A stretch of DNA of 64,000 nucleotides from Sipunculus nudus. Taxonomy: Eukaryota > Annelida > Sipuncula > Golfingiida > Sipunculidae. Shown here piece by piece: positions 21,731 to 32,126 of this stretch. The notes beneath the pieces are model-generated. The model had not been told where the DNA came from. It made no database searches and saw only the letters and a list, made by a program, of their open reading frames with translations. The position numbers were made by a program, and so were the translations under genes. Each line of letters opens with the position of its first letter. Position 1 is the stretch's first letter. The stretch is taken from contig CM049320.1 of assembly GCA_026874595.1 (NCBI GenBank), positions 172,001 through 236,000 of the forward strand, read 5' to 3'.

Positions 21731-24020
21731 TATATAGTGCATTCAGTACATCCACATATAATTACCCCGAACCCTAAACACTACATTTACGTATGTAACA
21801 TGGCGCCATCAGATTTTGTCTTTACCTCGTAGAGTATTACTTACCCGATTTTATTTTCAGATCTGTTGTCATGTTGCTATCATATTACTTTTCCTTTTCA
21901 TGGGCAATGTGCTGCTTTGAATGCTATCCGTGAACATCATCCGTCGTCCTATAAAACGGACCTCTTTTGTTTGGTCATATATGTGTCCGACGCACAATCT
22001 GTGGGTAGATATGTCGTTGTCTTTTTTGAGCCTTCTGTAATGATCGCCAAATCCTTCCAGCTGATATTTGTTTCTTACCAAACATTTTGTCCATGCGTGC
22101 CCTTTTCCATTTTGCCTTCCGTCATGCTTACCTTGAAAGGTGTATGTTCGTGGGCTGTCGTTCCGTTATAGTTATGATAAAACTTCCAGCCTGTCTCTTG
22201 GTCTTACATACCCATTACACGTTTCTCATGGTTCAGGTCATGCATAATTTTTTACTTACCAAAGAATTGTTTTCTCAACTTATACTCTTGTTGCCTATCA
22301 GTTGTTTATTCCCAATCCCTTTCCTGTGTTTGGAGCAATATAATGCTTTGTTTTGTAATCTGGTACTCACCATTTTTTATATTTTTGTTTACAACTCTTT
22401 TGTGAACCCTTCCATCCTTTCTATTTGCTAATGTTGCTTACCCATACATAGTTTTCCCTGTATGTATATATGATGGGCCCAGTGTCTGCTGTGCCTATGT
22501 CCCTTGTTCTCATCAGACTGACACGGTCAAACCTGCGCTTCGTTTTTTTCTGTCATGTATCTTTTGTGATAACAATAAAACATATTACTCCCCTGCCGAG
22601 ACTATAACCTTGCCGTGGTAGGGGAGCTTGTGTACTTCAATGACCCTGTGAGCTCTGCTGGCGTAGATTTTATCTATATTGAGGGACACCCATGCCAGAA
22701 AGGTCACACGGGTAGAAGTCAGACGAATAATAGTCTCATCCATCCCTAACAAGGATCACACGTGCCACAGATTATTTTGCTTTTATTTCAAATTACGTTC
22801 TTTTGTTTGTATGTTTATCATATATGTCTTATCGCTAAACGGTGAATCCGTTGTTCTGTAAACCCCTTTTTCTCTTTAGTTAATACGAGTGGTATGTTTA
22901 ACATTTTCGTTACTGCCACATATCTATACATTATTATACCTCGTTCTGTTTTGTTAAGGGACATCACAGTTTCTATATAGAATATGCGATGTGGTAACAT
23001 GTACCTGCTTATGTTTATGGGTTGACGTTCATGAATGTAAATATATGATTGACAGATATCTGTAGATAGAAAGATGTATATACATATATATAGGTGTTAA
23101 TGTCTAATGTTTTCAACTTGGATTCCTTATTTCATTTTTTTTTCCATATCAGTTAACGATATATGTGCTGCACATGATGTTGGAAGCTTTTTTCCTCTGT
23201 CGACGTTCTCTGCCGGGAATCTGCACAAATGCAAAGCAGTACCACTTGTATAAGCACGTACTTGTATCATATGTTATATTTGTTTGATTGATTTATTCAG
23301 ACGGCGCATACTGATGTATATGATTCTGACTGACATATGCTGTGTAGATATGCATGTATAAGCTATATATCTTCCATATCTGGTTTCGTTTCATATATAC
23401 ATATATTATATATACCCATATATTTCATATATACATATATTATATATGCACATATACTTCATATATACATATATTATATATATATTGTACATGACATATC
23501 GTATGTCATCACTTTCTGTACATTCAATAAACGTCTGTGTAACTAGAAAAGGCATAGCGTTTGTGTTATTTTACTCTTGGTGTAACAGGTTCACGTCTCG
23601 TGACTGTGCTGGTACGTCTGAGCGTGACAGGGGCTGTCTGCGTGAGTGTTTCCTGATGTGTGTGATGCAGGACTGCTGTATTGTCAGGTGGTTTTTTTAG
23701 ATGTTATGTGTCATACACGTTGCCACATACAGACTGCTCATGTTTACGTAAATACATATAACTATACATATATACATCCAATACCCGTACATGGAATCGT
23801 TACGAAAAAAAATCACTAAAAACAAATGATAGAGTAAAGGAAGCGGGCTGTATGATTAACATTCGATGGTATTGCGCAACTTTACTGTAGACACGCCGTG
23901 ACCCCATGTGTCGTGACTCAGTTTGTAACGAGATATGTTGTTTTCCCTGAACGTGTCAATCACGTGTGCACCAAAACGGGATGAATTACGCTCGCACGCT
24001 CATGTCAGCAGTGTATGTGT
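19237..24020. other. 4.8-kb gene-free, T-rich region
   Basis: No frame with a recognisable domain is present on either strand. The plus strand is strongly T-rich and A-poor from 18.3 to 22.5 kb, with CTTACC recurring many times. TA microsatellites lie near 20640, 21680-21735 and 23390-23490. At 22593-22750 a short GC-richer island (from CTGCCGAGACTATAACC) has the look of a dispersed retroelement fragment. The region could be a long intron, a non-coding transcript or host insertion. Confidence 0.5.
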
Positions 24021-24023
24021 CAG

Positions 24024-24054
24024 TCACGTGACATAACAAGATAACGTATATAAG
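24024..24054 (+). promoter_or_regulatory. E-box plus TATA promoter of the 24321 gene
   Basis: TCACGTGA at 24024-24031 is followed 15 bp later by TATATAAG at 24047-24054. The spacing mimics the CRE-TATA promoters at 26.8, 44.4 and 49.5 kb. A GT-AG leader intron may follow: a GTGAGT donor near 24177 and TTAATTGCAG near 24289. Confidence 0.65.
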
Positions 24055-24320
24055 GGGCTGCAGGGCAGCGTTGCTTGCACACTGCCTGATGCTGGCGAAG
24101 CGAATACAGCAACTGGGTGGACCCATTGACACATACACTGATCATTCGTACGGATTGCGTGCCAGTCGAATAAAACGTGAGTGACCTTTTTTGTACATAG
24201 ACGGGTGTAGTGACTGGACGACCGTGTCCATTATTTGTGCGGATCATGTGACGTAATGATGTGACGCGTGTCCATTTATTAATTGCAGTTTTCTTTGTAT
24301 TGCCATTACACGAGTCAGAC

Positions 24321-25334
24321 ATGTCAGACATGTGGCCTCCGGTCGATCTTGCTGTTCATGACACAGGGCCCGACGGCATCATGGGTACATATTTCGGGAT
24401 GGCGCACAAGGACGGAGCGGTGGTCTCTTTTGACACTGACCCGTCAGATCGCGTCCCCCGACTCTTCCACGAGACTGTATTTTTCAAACTGTCCGGCGCC
24501 ACGTTTAACACGTACTGGGTTTGCACGGACGGCAAAGGACGAGTTTCACAGTTTGTTTTCGACATAAGGGACTGGCGACAGGAAATCGATCACGCAGGCG
24601 GGGAGGTTCACCTCATGGTGGGACGTTACATCCAATGCGGACACGGATTGGCCTTAGTTTGGGTGCCCGTTCGTGCATCGAGGTCGTCAATGGAGCCCGC
24701 CAGTCTTAGACCGTTTTACGTGACGCCTTATGCAGTGGCACTAAACGTGGTGTACGTTGGTTGGGATCCGGAAGGGGTGGTCAAAAGAGATTCTGCTTGG
24801 TCGTGGCTCAAAAGGCAGCCTCCAATGGCGTACTACCAGGACGCTCCGGTGCAGTGCACGGACGCGGGAGGGCGGGTTTTCTGTGAATACCTGGACATGG
24901 AAGGTCTGATGTCTTTTGCGATGACCTGCTTTCCTGAGCGTTCGCGCCTGCGGGCAGTATTCGGAGCAGTTGAACCCAAATGGGCTTTGGGCCACTGTTG
25001 GGTGGAGCGTGAACGGGCCACAGGGAGAAAATACACCGTCTGGTCAGATGCCAGTTTTCCCGAGGGCCTCAGACGCGGAACTACCGTACTTGAAAAGTAC
25101 GAGTGGAGAGGTACACCGCCCGGTGGTGTAAAGCTGAAACGGAGTTTGGACGGAGACCACCCTGTCACACTTATCGCAACCCTGCACGACTCTCAAGATA
25201 ATGACGTGCGTATTTCCGGGGAACCTCCCACATCGATTGACTGGGCTGCAAACGTGCATCATGTCTGGGATGTCAGCTTGAGACAAAATATCATGTCGAG
25301 GCATACCAGAATGGACCCATACGTGCGATTTTAA
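24321..25334 (+). CDS. unknown protein, in-frame stop before a second frame
   Basis: A 337-residue protein. The ATG at 24321 follows a probable 3' splice site (TTAATTGCAG), so the codons before it are untranslated leader. It is rich in Trp, Phe and Tyr throughout, with mixed beta-strand patterns such as GRVSQFVFDIRDW and GHGLALVWVPV. No family is recognised. The TAA at 25332-25334 is followed in the same frame by 144 more open codons to 25775. Either the gene was broken by one nonsense mutation, or there is readthrough or two genes. Confidence 0.75.
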   Translation: MSDMWPPVDLAVHDTGPDGIMGTYFGMAHKDGAVVSFDTDPSDRVPRLFHETVFFKLSGATFNTYWVCTDGKGRVSQFVFDIRDWRQEIDHAGGEVHLMVGRYIQCGHGLALVWVPVRASRSSMEPASLRPFYVTPYAVALNVVYVGWDPEGVVKRDSAWSWLKRQPPMAYYQDAPVQCTDAGGRVFCEYLDMEGLMSFAMTCFPERSRLRAVFGAVEPKWALGHCWVERERATGRKYTVWSDASFPEGLRRGTTVLEKYEWRGTPPGGVKLKRSLDGDHPVTLIATLHDSQDNDVRISGEPPTSIDWAANVHHVWDVSLRQNIMSRHTRMDPYVRF

Positions 25335-25421
25335 AGCACATTGGCTCCCGGAAAAGACGTCGGTCTGTGGGACAGGGTACACATCGTTAAAACCGCTGCA
25401 ACGTTCTCTCCGCGTGAAGTG

Positions 25422-25775
25422 ATGAACCCTGACGTGTATGTAGCGAGCGTAGTGAAAACGGTCGAGCTGTTCGACAAATACAAATCTGGTGTTGGTTGTC
25501 CTCGGCGACTATCTATTTATATGAACAGAATCAAAAAGTGCAAAAAGGACTGGCCGGACGAGGTCAAATGCATACGCGAGGGTCGCGTGGGACGAAAAGA
25601 GTATGTGTTGCACAAGACGGACACGCCGGGAGGCAATCGGTATCCGTCAGGTGGAAGCATTCGCAAGCAACCATCGTGCAACATGTATCGGATGCATAAA
25701 AGGTTTGTACATGCCATGTTACCGAGCTTTTCCACAGTTTCCATAGAACAAAAAGATGTGCCAGTACTGATATAA
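25422..25775 (+). CDS. basic unknown protein, possibly the C-terminal part of the gene before
   Basis: The open frame runs from 25341, but its first ATG is at 25422, giving 117 codons. It is rich in Lys and Arg (RIKKCKKDW, RVGRKEYVLHK). It lies in the same frame as the preceding gene, with only the TAA at 25332 and a few codons between. It could be the lost C-terminal domain of that gene. No separate promoter is visible in the gap. Confidence 0.45.
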   Translation: MNPDVYVASVVKTVELFDKYKSGVGCPRRLSIYMNRIKKCKKDWPDEVKCIREGRVGRKEYVLHKTDTPGGNRYPSGGSIRKQPSCNMYRMHKRFVHAMLPSFSTVSIEQKDVPVLI

Positions 25776-26768
25776 GAAGGGTATGACTTTAGCAAGCCGT
25801 GATAATACGTGTGCAAATTATGTTATGAAGTATATTGTTGATAGAACTTTACAGAGTGTTATATGAGCAAAGATAACGTATGACCGAGTGTTTCTTTTAT
25901 TACAGGTGAAGGTGTATATTATGAGAACGTATGAGATCAGCTGACGCTGTCAGAACACTCAGAGAAACACGTGAGCGGAGATAACACGCGACGCATATTG
26001 ACAAAGATATTGAATTGGAAATCTCAGTATTAGACGTGCGACAGTTAGGCCTTCTGTGTGCTTTAACCTGCCAAACACGTTCGTTCATTGACGTTGGGCT
26101 ATATCAAATGCACTTAGACACCAAAGACATGTACGTGTTACTAATGATCGAGATTTATGAGAAAGCTTGACAAACAGCGAAAAAAAAAGAGGGGGGGGGG
26201 TGTTTGCTACCAAGACGTGTGCTGCACTCATGTTGCATCTGATGTACGTCGCAGCTCAGGATATGTGTCCATTATAAAATTTGTTATTCATCCTTGACTG
26301 TTATGTGTGGCTGTGAGCCCATTAAGAAATCCACACACACGCCGGCTGCATCCCTCGACTGATAGAAGTGGGTTTTATTATGAGCTTGGTACCGGCATCC
26401 GTCTGCGAAACATGTCCGTTCATATTTTTGATGGGTAGACGACCACATGTCATGATGTGTCTGAAGACATGTACACTTATAAACCTTCATTCAAACGGGA
26501 ATCAAAGACATATGAGCATTGGTCATTGTGTCTGTTCTGCCTGGCGTACTGAAGCTCTGAAAGCATGCGCCTTATGATACCACGTGTTGTACATCCGAAG
26601 TAGACATACACGTTACCTCTTGGCACGTGAACCACTTACCGACCAGACATGCCGATATATATATTCATATATTTATATAATATCAACAAACACAATAATA
26701 CGTAGGTCTGTGCACATTCCGGAACCATTTAGGGTTTCACCGGATGTCACTCTGGCTCTTTGTATGTG
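25776..26768. other. intergenic, with a poly-G tract
   Basis: A run of A followed by about 9 G and TGTTTG lies at 26182-26203. No gene is supported on either strand. Confidence 0.5.
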
Positions 26769-26798
26769 TGACGTCACAAGCTAAATTGTGTATATAAG
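26769..26798 (+). promoter_or_regulatory. CRE-TATA promoter (copy 1)
   Basis: A perfect CRE, TGACGTCA, at 26769-26776 is followed after exactly 14 bp by TATATAAG at 26791-26798. The sequence just downstream (GCAACAGTGCAAT) is shared with the promoter at 44.4 kb, so the two are homologous. Confidence 0.8.
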
Positions 26799-27118
26799 GA
26801 CCCTACTCGCAACAGTGCAATCACTCTCGCTTAGAGACATACCACTGCAAGTGAACAGCAGCAAGGGACTTATACCGTAGCACACGGATACTAGTATAGA
26901 AGCGGTATAGGACTTCACTGAAGCAATTTACAGGCGTGAAGGATAGACAGAAGAAGCGAGTGAAGAATAAAGAGTATACTTACAACAGAAAGCGAGCAAG
27001 AAATCAAAAGTGAGTACATTTATTTTATCGTTCAACACATTTAGTTTACTGTAAAATGTGTTCATCTCTTATTGATGTACATTCTGATCCAACTGTTCGG
27101 CAATGTCATATGTGATAT

Positions 27119-27628
27119 ATGACAACGGTTTTTGTAAAACCAGTGTTGCCTTTGGTTGTAGTGGCACAGCCCCCGAACAGCGCACCATCCCGACCCCAAG
27201 GCAACCATGTTCCGGGTACCTTACAAGGCCAGTGGTCGCCTTTGTTGCCCGTGGGTGCGCAGTATAATGCGCAACAGCATGTTGACGGTTTACCGGTGAA
27301 CTTTCGCCGAAACCTGCCTCTGGTGCCGTACAGGCCAGAAACGTACCTGGAACGTATGATTCAAGGGAATGTTCAGATGTCGGACCAGATGCGCCAGCTA
27401 CTGACGACAACTGTGACATTATTCATGTCATTATTCCCTTACACGTCACACGTGTTCGACCCTACCCCGAACAGCAACCCCAGGCAGACAGGAGATCACA
27501 TCTTGGTGTTCATCAGGAACATTCTTAACCGGAACCGGCCGGACAGAGAAACCCACATAATGCTGTTTCATTTCCTGGTTAACACGTTTGTCGGCGCATA
27601 TTTCCAATCGATGCTGGCAGGTCAGTGA
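27119..27628 (+). CDS. Pro-rich unknown protein, probably part of a spliced unit
   Basis: A 169-residue frame. The N-terminal third is rich in Pro, Gln and Val (QPPNSAPSRPQ). The C-terminal part looks helical and aromatic (RQLLTTTVTLFMSLFPYTS, LFHFLVNTFVGAYFQSML). The frame's last codons overlap a good donor (GGCAG/GTCAGT at 27621). The next acceptor is at 27893, which would give a slightly different short C-terminus. A GTGAGTAC donor at 27010 lies upstream in the leader. The promoter at 26.8 kb probably drives it. No family is recognised. Confidence 0.6.
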   Translation: MTTVFVKPVLPLVVVAQPPNSAPSRPQGNHVPGTLQGQWSPLLPVGAQYNAQQHVDGLPVNFRRNLPLVPYRPETYLERMIQGNVQMSDQMRQLLTTTVTLFMSLFPYTSHVFDPTPNSNPRQTGDHILVFIRNILNRNRPDRETHIMLFHFLVNTFVGAYFQSMLAGQ

Positions 27629-27893
27629 GGCACACGCCTTGATGCCTGTTGAGTTGCAGTTGCTGTTAAGTTGTTGCTTTATATATATTTTTTTATTGTT
27701 ATCGTTTTGTTTGTGCTGACTAGCATTGGAAGAGTACCTTGTCATTTATATTTCAGGGGGCAGTTGATAAATGTAATGATTTGAATATGGTTTGTGATAG
27801 GGATACTGGCATTCACCATATGTGGTTGTCGTTTCCTGTTGTAGATTATCAATGGTGACTGTGTGTTCTTACGGTGTTGTTGTTTTATTGCAG

Positions 27894-27953
27894 AGCAAAG
27901 CGAAGACATATAAAGAAGAGAGACACAAATCGTTCCGGATATCACAGCTAAAT
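27894..27953 (+). other. probable 60-nt internal exon
   Basis: TTTTATTGCAG ends at 27893 and a strong GTGAGTAC donor starts at 27954. The exon would link the 27119 frame, or its leader, to the acceptor at 28294 just before the 28303 start. Confidence 0.5.
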
Positions 27954-28302
27954 GTGAGTACAATATTGTTTATGAAATCTTATTGTACAAACCGCATTTC
28001 TGACAGTTTGTAAATAATGTTGACAAACAAAAATTAATAGTATTATAATAATACTCAGTCATATTAATATGGTGACGGTAATCGAACGACATCCTGTTAC
28101 TACGTAATCATGGACAGTATAATTTACACGGGGGCGGAATATTGATGTGTTACTACACGTACCTGCATCAAGTAAAACAAGAGATTCAACATCCTACAAC
28201 TGAATGTAAATATCGGTCATCAACACGATATAGACATAACACATGGACAATTGTGCAGGACGGTCGTGATGATGTCGTTTGTATGTAATTGTAGTTCTGA
28301 CA

Positions 28303-28776
28303 ATGGAACACAACGATATTCTTGTGGAAGATGTACTTGGAAAGTTGAAATTAACTGCAGAAACGTGTCTACGTATTACTCCAAACAGCGACAATGACAC
28401 GACGTTAAAGCAATATGTAGAATGTATTTCTATGTTCCAACAGTGCTTTGATCAATTGTTGGGGTGTGTCATATCATACCAAACGTATCCGTGTGAAAAT
28501 ATGGATATGGATCAAATACTTGCGGACCTGTCGTGTATCGCAAATAACGTGCTATCGCTGTCATGTTCTGAGCTTGTTGTGAAAGCACTTTGGGCGGTGT
28601 ATAAGCGGTTGTGCGCTGTACACCGGAGATACGTACTCGTTATAGAAAACATGCAAACATTAGTATGTGTCGTTGATGAGCATAAACTGCAATGCCAAGA
28701 AATGAACCAGATGACACAGTGCTTGCTGGCTGATTTGTGGCAGACATATCCGGACTTTGTTACATGTATCCAATAA
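28303..28776 (+). CDS. helical unknown protein
   Basis: A 157-residue protein. The ATG at 28303 lies eight bases after a 3' splice site (TAATTGTAG), so upstream codons are leader. The protein is almost entirely predicted helix, with Leu/Val/Cys heptad-like spacing (ILADLSCIANNVLSLSC) and few charged clusters. It resembles in size and style the minus-strand helical trio at 45-48 kb and the gene at 30937, but I cannot show homology by eye. It may belong to the transcription unit that starts at 26.8 kb. Confidence 0.6.
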   Translation: MEHNDILVEDVLGKLKLTAETCLRITPNSDNDTTLKQYVECISMFQQCFDQLLGCVISYQTYPCENMDMDQILADLSCIANNVLSLSCSELVVKALWAVYKRLCAVHRRYVLVIENMQTLVCVVDEHKLQCQEMNQMTQCLLADLWQTYPDFVTCIQ

Positions 28777-28948
28777 TCATGGCCGGCACGACGTGAACCA
28801 ATGAATACTGTGACTCGACGTAATAGACAGTGACATTGGTTTTGTATTTGTTACATAAGGGTTATATGTGTCATCATTACTCAGGTCGCGTTATAATTAT
28901 TGCAGCACGCGCGATACATTCATAGAAACTACAGACATTTGCGAAAAG

Positions 28949-29539
28949 ATGAACTCCTTAAGAATGAACGTGAATGACTCCCCAGATGAATACGACCCAG
29001 AGAAACATGAAATAGTGGGCAAACAAATGTTAGACGACATGGCGAAACTGGCCAAGGAGGCGGAAGAGCGATCATCGAAACTGGTCAAGGATGCAGAACA
29101 GCGATCATCCGATGATGAAGATGAGGGTATGGCTTTAAAAGAGTTCGCTACATACATCAAGGATCTGATTGCCGTAATATCTCAGATCCCTGGGTACATT
29201 CAAAACTTTGAGGCAAGGGATGGACAACAAGAACATAACGGCTTCGTAGTAGATCGCGGATACGTGAAGACGTTCAAGAAGATGTATTCCGTCGTCGGCG
29301 TAATGCGTCGCAGGTCATGCAGTGATATATTGTGGCTGGCCTTATGTCAATTGTCGGCGTACATGTTATGGGTCAGGACCCTTTACATACGTAGGAGCAT
29401 GGTTCACTGTAAGTCGATACCATCTGAAATGATGTGGCACCATCACCATTGGGAGGAGTTCGCACAGGGGGTGTTAATATTAGGTTGGGCTTTATGGTTA
29501 GAGAAGAAGGCTGCAGCGGACGAAAATGGAAGAAAGTAA
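28949..29539 (+). CDS. acidic helical protein, family B copy 1 (diverged)
   Basis: A 196-residue protein. An acceptor at 28905 and the following segment match the other family members, but the usual ATG has become ATA here, so translation probably begins at the next ATG, 28949. Repeated AKEAEERSSKLVKDAEQRSS gives a short charged helix. DLIAVISQIPGYIQNFEA matches the family core. The basic C-terminal tail of other copies is missing. It is the shortest copy of the four. Confidence 0.6.
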   Translation: MNSLRMNVNDSPDEYDPEKHEIVGKQMLDDMAKLAKEAEERSSKLVKDAEQRSSDDEDEGMALKEFATYIKDLIAVISQIPGYIQNFEARDGQQEHNGFVVDRGYVKTFKKMYSVVGVMRRRSCSDILWLALCQLSAYMLWVRTLYIRRSMVHCKSIPSEMMWHHHHWEEFAQGVLILGWALWLEKKAAADENGRK

Positions 29540-29752
29540 CAGTGTTATGTTTACAAAAGGACTTATGGCTGAACGGACTTGTGGATAAACATGTAAATAT
29601 GCCAATATATTTACCCATTGCAGATGTTTGGTTTTTGTAAGTGACAGTAGATAGTGTGATCAGTATATCGATCTTAATATCCCCGTATTCCCTCAATTAG
29701 AATACGTGATTGTCGTATCTTGTATTATTCAAGTTTTGTATTATCTCATCAG

Positions 29753-29910
29753 AATAAATGATTGTAAGTTGTATTAATGTCTTTTAGTTTTTTTCATGAA
29801 TCACGTGATATGGTTGTTTCACTGTGCTGAGAGTTTGAATGTTGGCATGCTAAGTTGGATGGTGTTTTTCCTGCTACCCTTCCCTTAATGGCGTTTATGG
29901 ATTATTACAG
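29753..29910 (+). repeat. family B leader block, copy 1
   Basis: This begins with AATAAA (poly(A) signal of the gene before) and ends with a 3' splice site (ATTATTACAG). It shares GTTTCACTGTGCTGAGAGTTTG and CCCTTAATG blocks with the leaders at 31930-32112, 33249-33429 and 34687-34887. Confidence 0.8.
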
Positions 29911-29926
29911 CACACCCGATACGATA

Positions 29927-30796
29927 ATGGAAACGACAGAAGTTAGCGGAGAGATGAGCCCCAAAAAGATTAGCGCCCCGGACCCTCCAATGAATGGGCA
30001 GGCCAACCAGGACAGTCTAATTATCGGCCAAACACAAGAGGAACAGAAAATTGACCCTCCAGGGGACGACCCAGCCAATCAGGACCCTCCAATGAGTTTC
30101 CGGCAGAAGCACGAAATGTGGGTCAAAAAAGAAATGGAGGACCGCATACAAGAACTCAAGGATCTGGTAGACATTGCCGAAAAGCGAATCATAGAATCGC
30201 CTGATGATGATGAAGAGTGTAGGGAAGAGTGTAGGGGTTTAAAGGATTTTGCTGATAAGACCAAAAATCTTATTGATGTAATATCAAAGTTCCCTGGACA
30301 TATACAAAAGTTTGAGGCAGATGCCATGGTTGGACCAACAGATGGGAAACGCGTCGTGAAAGACGGTGCATACAAACTGACGTACAAGAGAATGAAAGCT
30401 ATCATCGACGCAATGAGAAAAACGCCGTGCCCGGATCTGGTGTATGATGCATTCGGTATATTATCTTTTTACATAGAGGCGATCCTGATCCTTTACACAG
30501 ACATGCAGGACAGGCTGCGTGACTGCATACCCGAAGGGGAACTTCCTGTGGTACTAGTGGCACCGTGTTTTGTGCGGGAGTACCACAGTTGGAACTGGGA
30601 AAAACTCGAGCGAAGTCAGTCATGGTTAGATCATGAGGTATCAGATGAGGTACAAGAGGCAATGGTTAAACAATCGAGAAAGAAAAAACGCCGCGTGACG
30701 TCTACCGTGCAGGATCAATCCAAAACCAAAACAGTTCAAACAGGTCGCGTCAACAAGAAACGCAAGAGGCGTGGCCGAAAAAATAACAAAAAGTAA
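29927..30796 (+). CDS. acidic/basic helical protein, family B copy 2
   Basis: A 289-residue protein. The ATG at 29927 lies 16 bases after a 3' splice site and begins METTEVS, as in the paralogues. An acidic, Pro/Gln/Asp-rich N-terminal 80 residues leads to a helical core with LKDFADKTKNLIDVISKFPG. The C-terminus is strongly basic (KKKRRVTST, then NKKRKRRGRKNNKK), a good nuclear localisation signal. A nuclear or nucleic-acid-binding role is likely, inferred only from charge. No known domain. Confidence 0.75.
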   Translation: METTEVSGEMSPKKISAPDPPMNGQANQDSLIIGQTQEEQKIDPPGDDPANQDPPMSFRQKHEMWVKKEMEDRIQELKDLVDIAEKRIIESPDDDEECREECRGLKDFADKTKNLIDVISKFPGHIQKFEADAMVGPTDGKRVVKDGAYKLTYKRMKAIIDAMRKTPCPDLVYDAFGILSFYIEAILILYTDMQDRLRDCIPEGELPVVLVAPCFVREYHSWNWEKLERSQSWLDHEVSDEVQEAMVKQSRKKKRRVTSTVQDQSKTKTVQTGRVNKKRKRRGRKNNKK

Positions 30797-30936
30797 ACAA
30801 AAGAAAAACTTTCATCAACAAAGACATATTTCAACAAAGACATGTACAAATATTTCCTTTGCTCTCGTGATTTTGTTGTATACATTGACATTATCAGTAA
30901 ATGGTATCGTATCTGTTTGCAGCTTGTGTTGGCACG

Positions 30937-31500
30937 ATGACGGACATACAGGATATATTTGATAGACGGGTCTGCCGACAGTTGAGACGGCTGGCGGATA
31001 TCTACGAAAGACGTGCCAAAAGGTCTACATCAGCTATACATAAGATGTACATGTTTGATTGCTGCCGTGTTGCATTAATGTTAGAGGTGTACGTGCGTAT
31101 CTTCGACACGACAGGACTTCACGGCCTCCCTGATTTGTACCTCAGCGATAGATGCTGGTTTAAGGCCACATATCACACGCTGTTTAATTATATTTCTGGA
31201 AGACTGTACAAGCAAGACGCACGTTGCGATGGCTTCGTGGTCGCTGCATTGCTGCTATTGCATCGGTACTTTACCCGTGTACAGCAGAAATACAATTGTT
31301 TAATAAAGGAGCTGCAACACAATCGGAATACTCAAAGAGATCTGCAGAAAATATTGTATAAGTGCAACATGCTGCGTAAATGTAAGGATGGTTTATGGTG
31401 TGAGATACAGAAACGTCGAGGTCGAGATGCCGCTGCTCGTGCAAGGAAACAAAGTATGCGTGATCGTAAACGACAGAACTCAGTGTGTGGTCTGATGTGA
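30937..31500 (+). CDS. helical basic unknown protein
   Basis: A 187-residue protein. The start at 30937 lies about 20 bases after a 3' splice site (CTGTTTGCAG). It is helical, with Tyr, Arg and Leu, and the end is basic (KRRGRDAAARARKQSMRDRKRQ). It sits between two family B genes but shares none of their motifs. Some resemblance in style to the helical trio on the minus strand at 45-48 kb. No family known. Confidence 0.6.
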   Translation: MTDIQDIFDRRVCRQLRRLADIYERRAKRSTSAIHKMYMFDCCRVALMLEVYVRIFDTTGLHGLPDLYLSDRCWFKATYHTLFNYISGRLYKQDARCDGFVVAALLLLHRYFTRVQQKYNCLIKELQHNRNTQRDLQKILYKCNMLRKCKDGLWCEIQKRRGRDAAARARKQSMRDRKRQNSVCGLM

Positions 31501-31929
31501 ATATGTAGCCAACTTTTTCACACCAAGACTGCCCGATGCATAAATACCTTTGTACAGAACTGTTTTGTAATGTAATTCTTTCTTTTTTTGTCCATATTTA
31601 CTGCTACGTACCTGTAATCCAAGAGTCTGCTACAGTTTTGTTTACATATAATATTTTGCTTACATATATTTTGTTGTATTTTCAACATATTTCGTACAGT
31701 TACATGTGTGTACCTGATGTAAATATTTTAACAATATGTGCCTCATAGAAGTAGGTTTGATGTAAAATGTAAGCGTTAGGTTGTTTGATATTCATATAAC
31801 CACCAAAAAAATGTAACATATAATTTTGTGATGTATTTGATTTCTGGTGTATGTTTTGTTAGGTGATGATGAGACTGTTTGTTAATTTTTATAACCATCG
31901 GCATAAACATTCTTTGTAACATTTAGTCG

Positions 31930-32112
31930 GAATAAATGATGTAACTTTCATTTCCGTCTCCGTTTTAATGTACCGCAGGCAAGCATCGGAGATTTGCCAG
32001 CGAAACAGGGGTATGGATGTTTCACTGTACAGAGAGTTTGAATGTTGGCGTGCTAGCTTGGATTGTCATTTTCCTGATACCCTGCCCTTAATGCGTTTTG
32101 TGTATATTGCAG
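31930..32112 (+). repeat. family B leader block, copy 2
   Basis: This starts with AATAAATGATGTAACTTTC and ends with the 3' splice site TATATTGCAG. It is about 85% identical by eye to the copy at 33249. Confidence 0.85.
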
Positions 32113-32126
32113 CACGCCCGTTACAA

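Noticed and set aside
20475-23700. Several frames of 60-135 codons in the T-rich region
   Set aside because: Phe/Leu/Ile-rich products reflect T-rich composition and TA microsatellites; no domain or start context.
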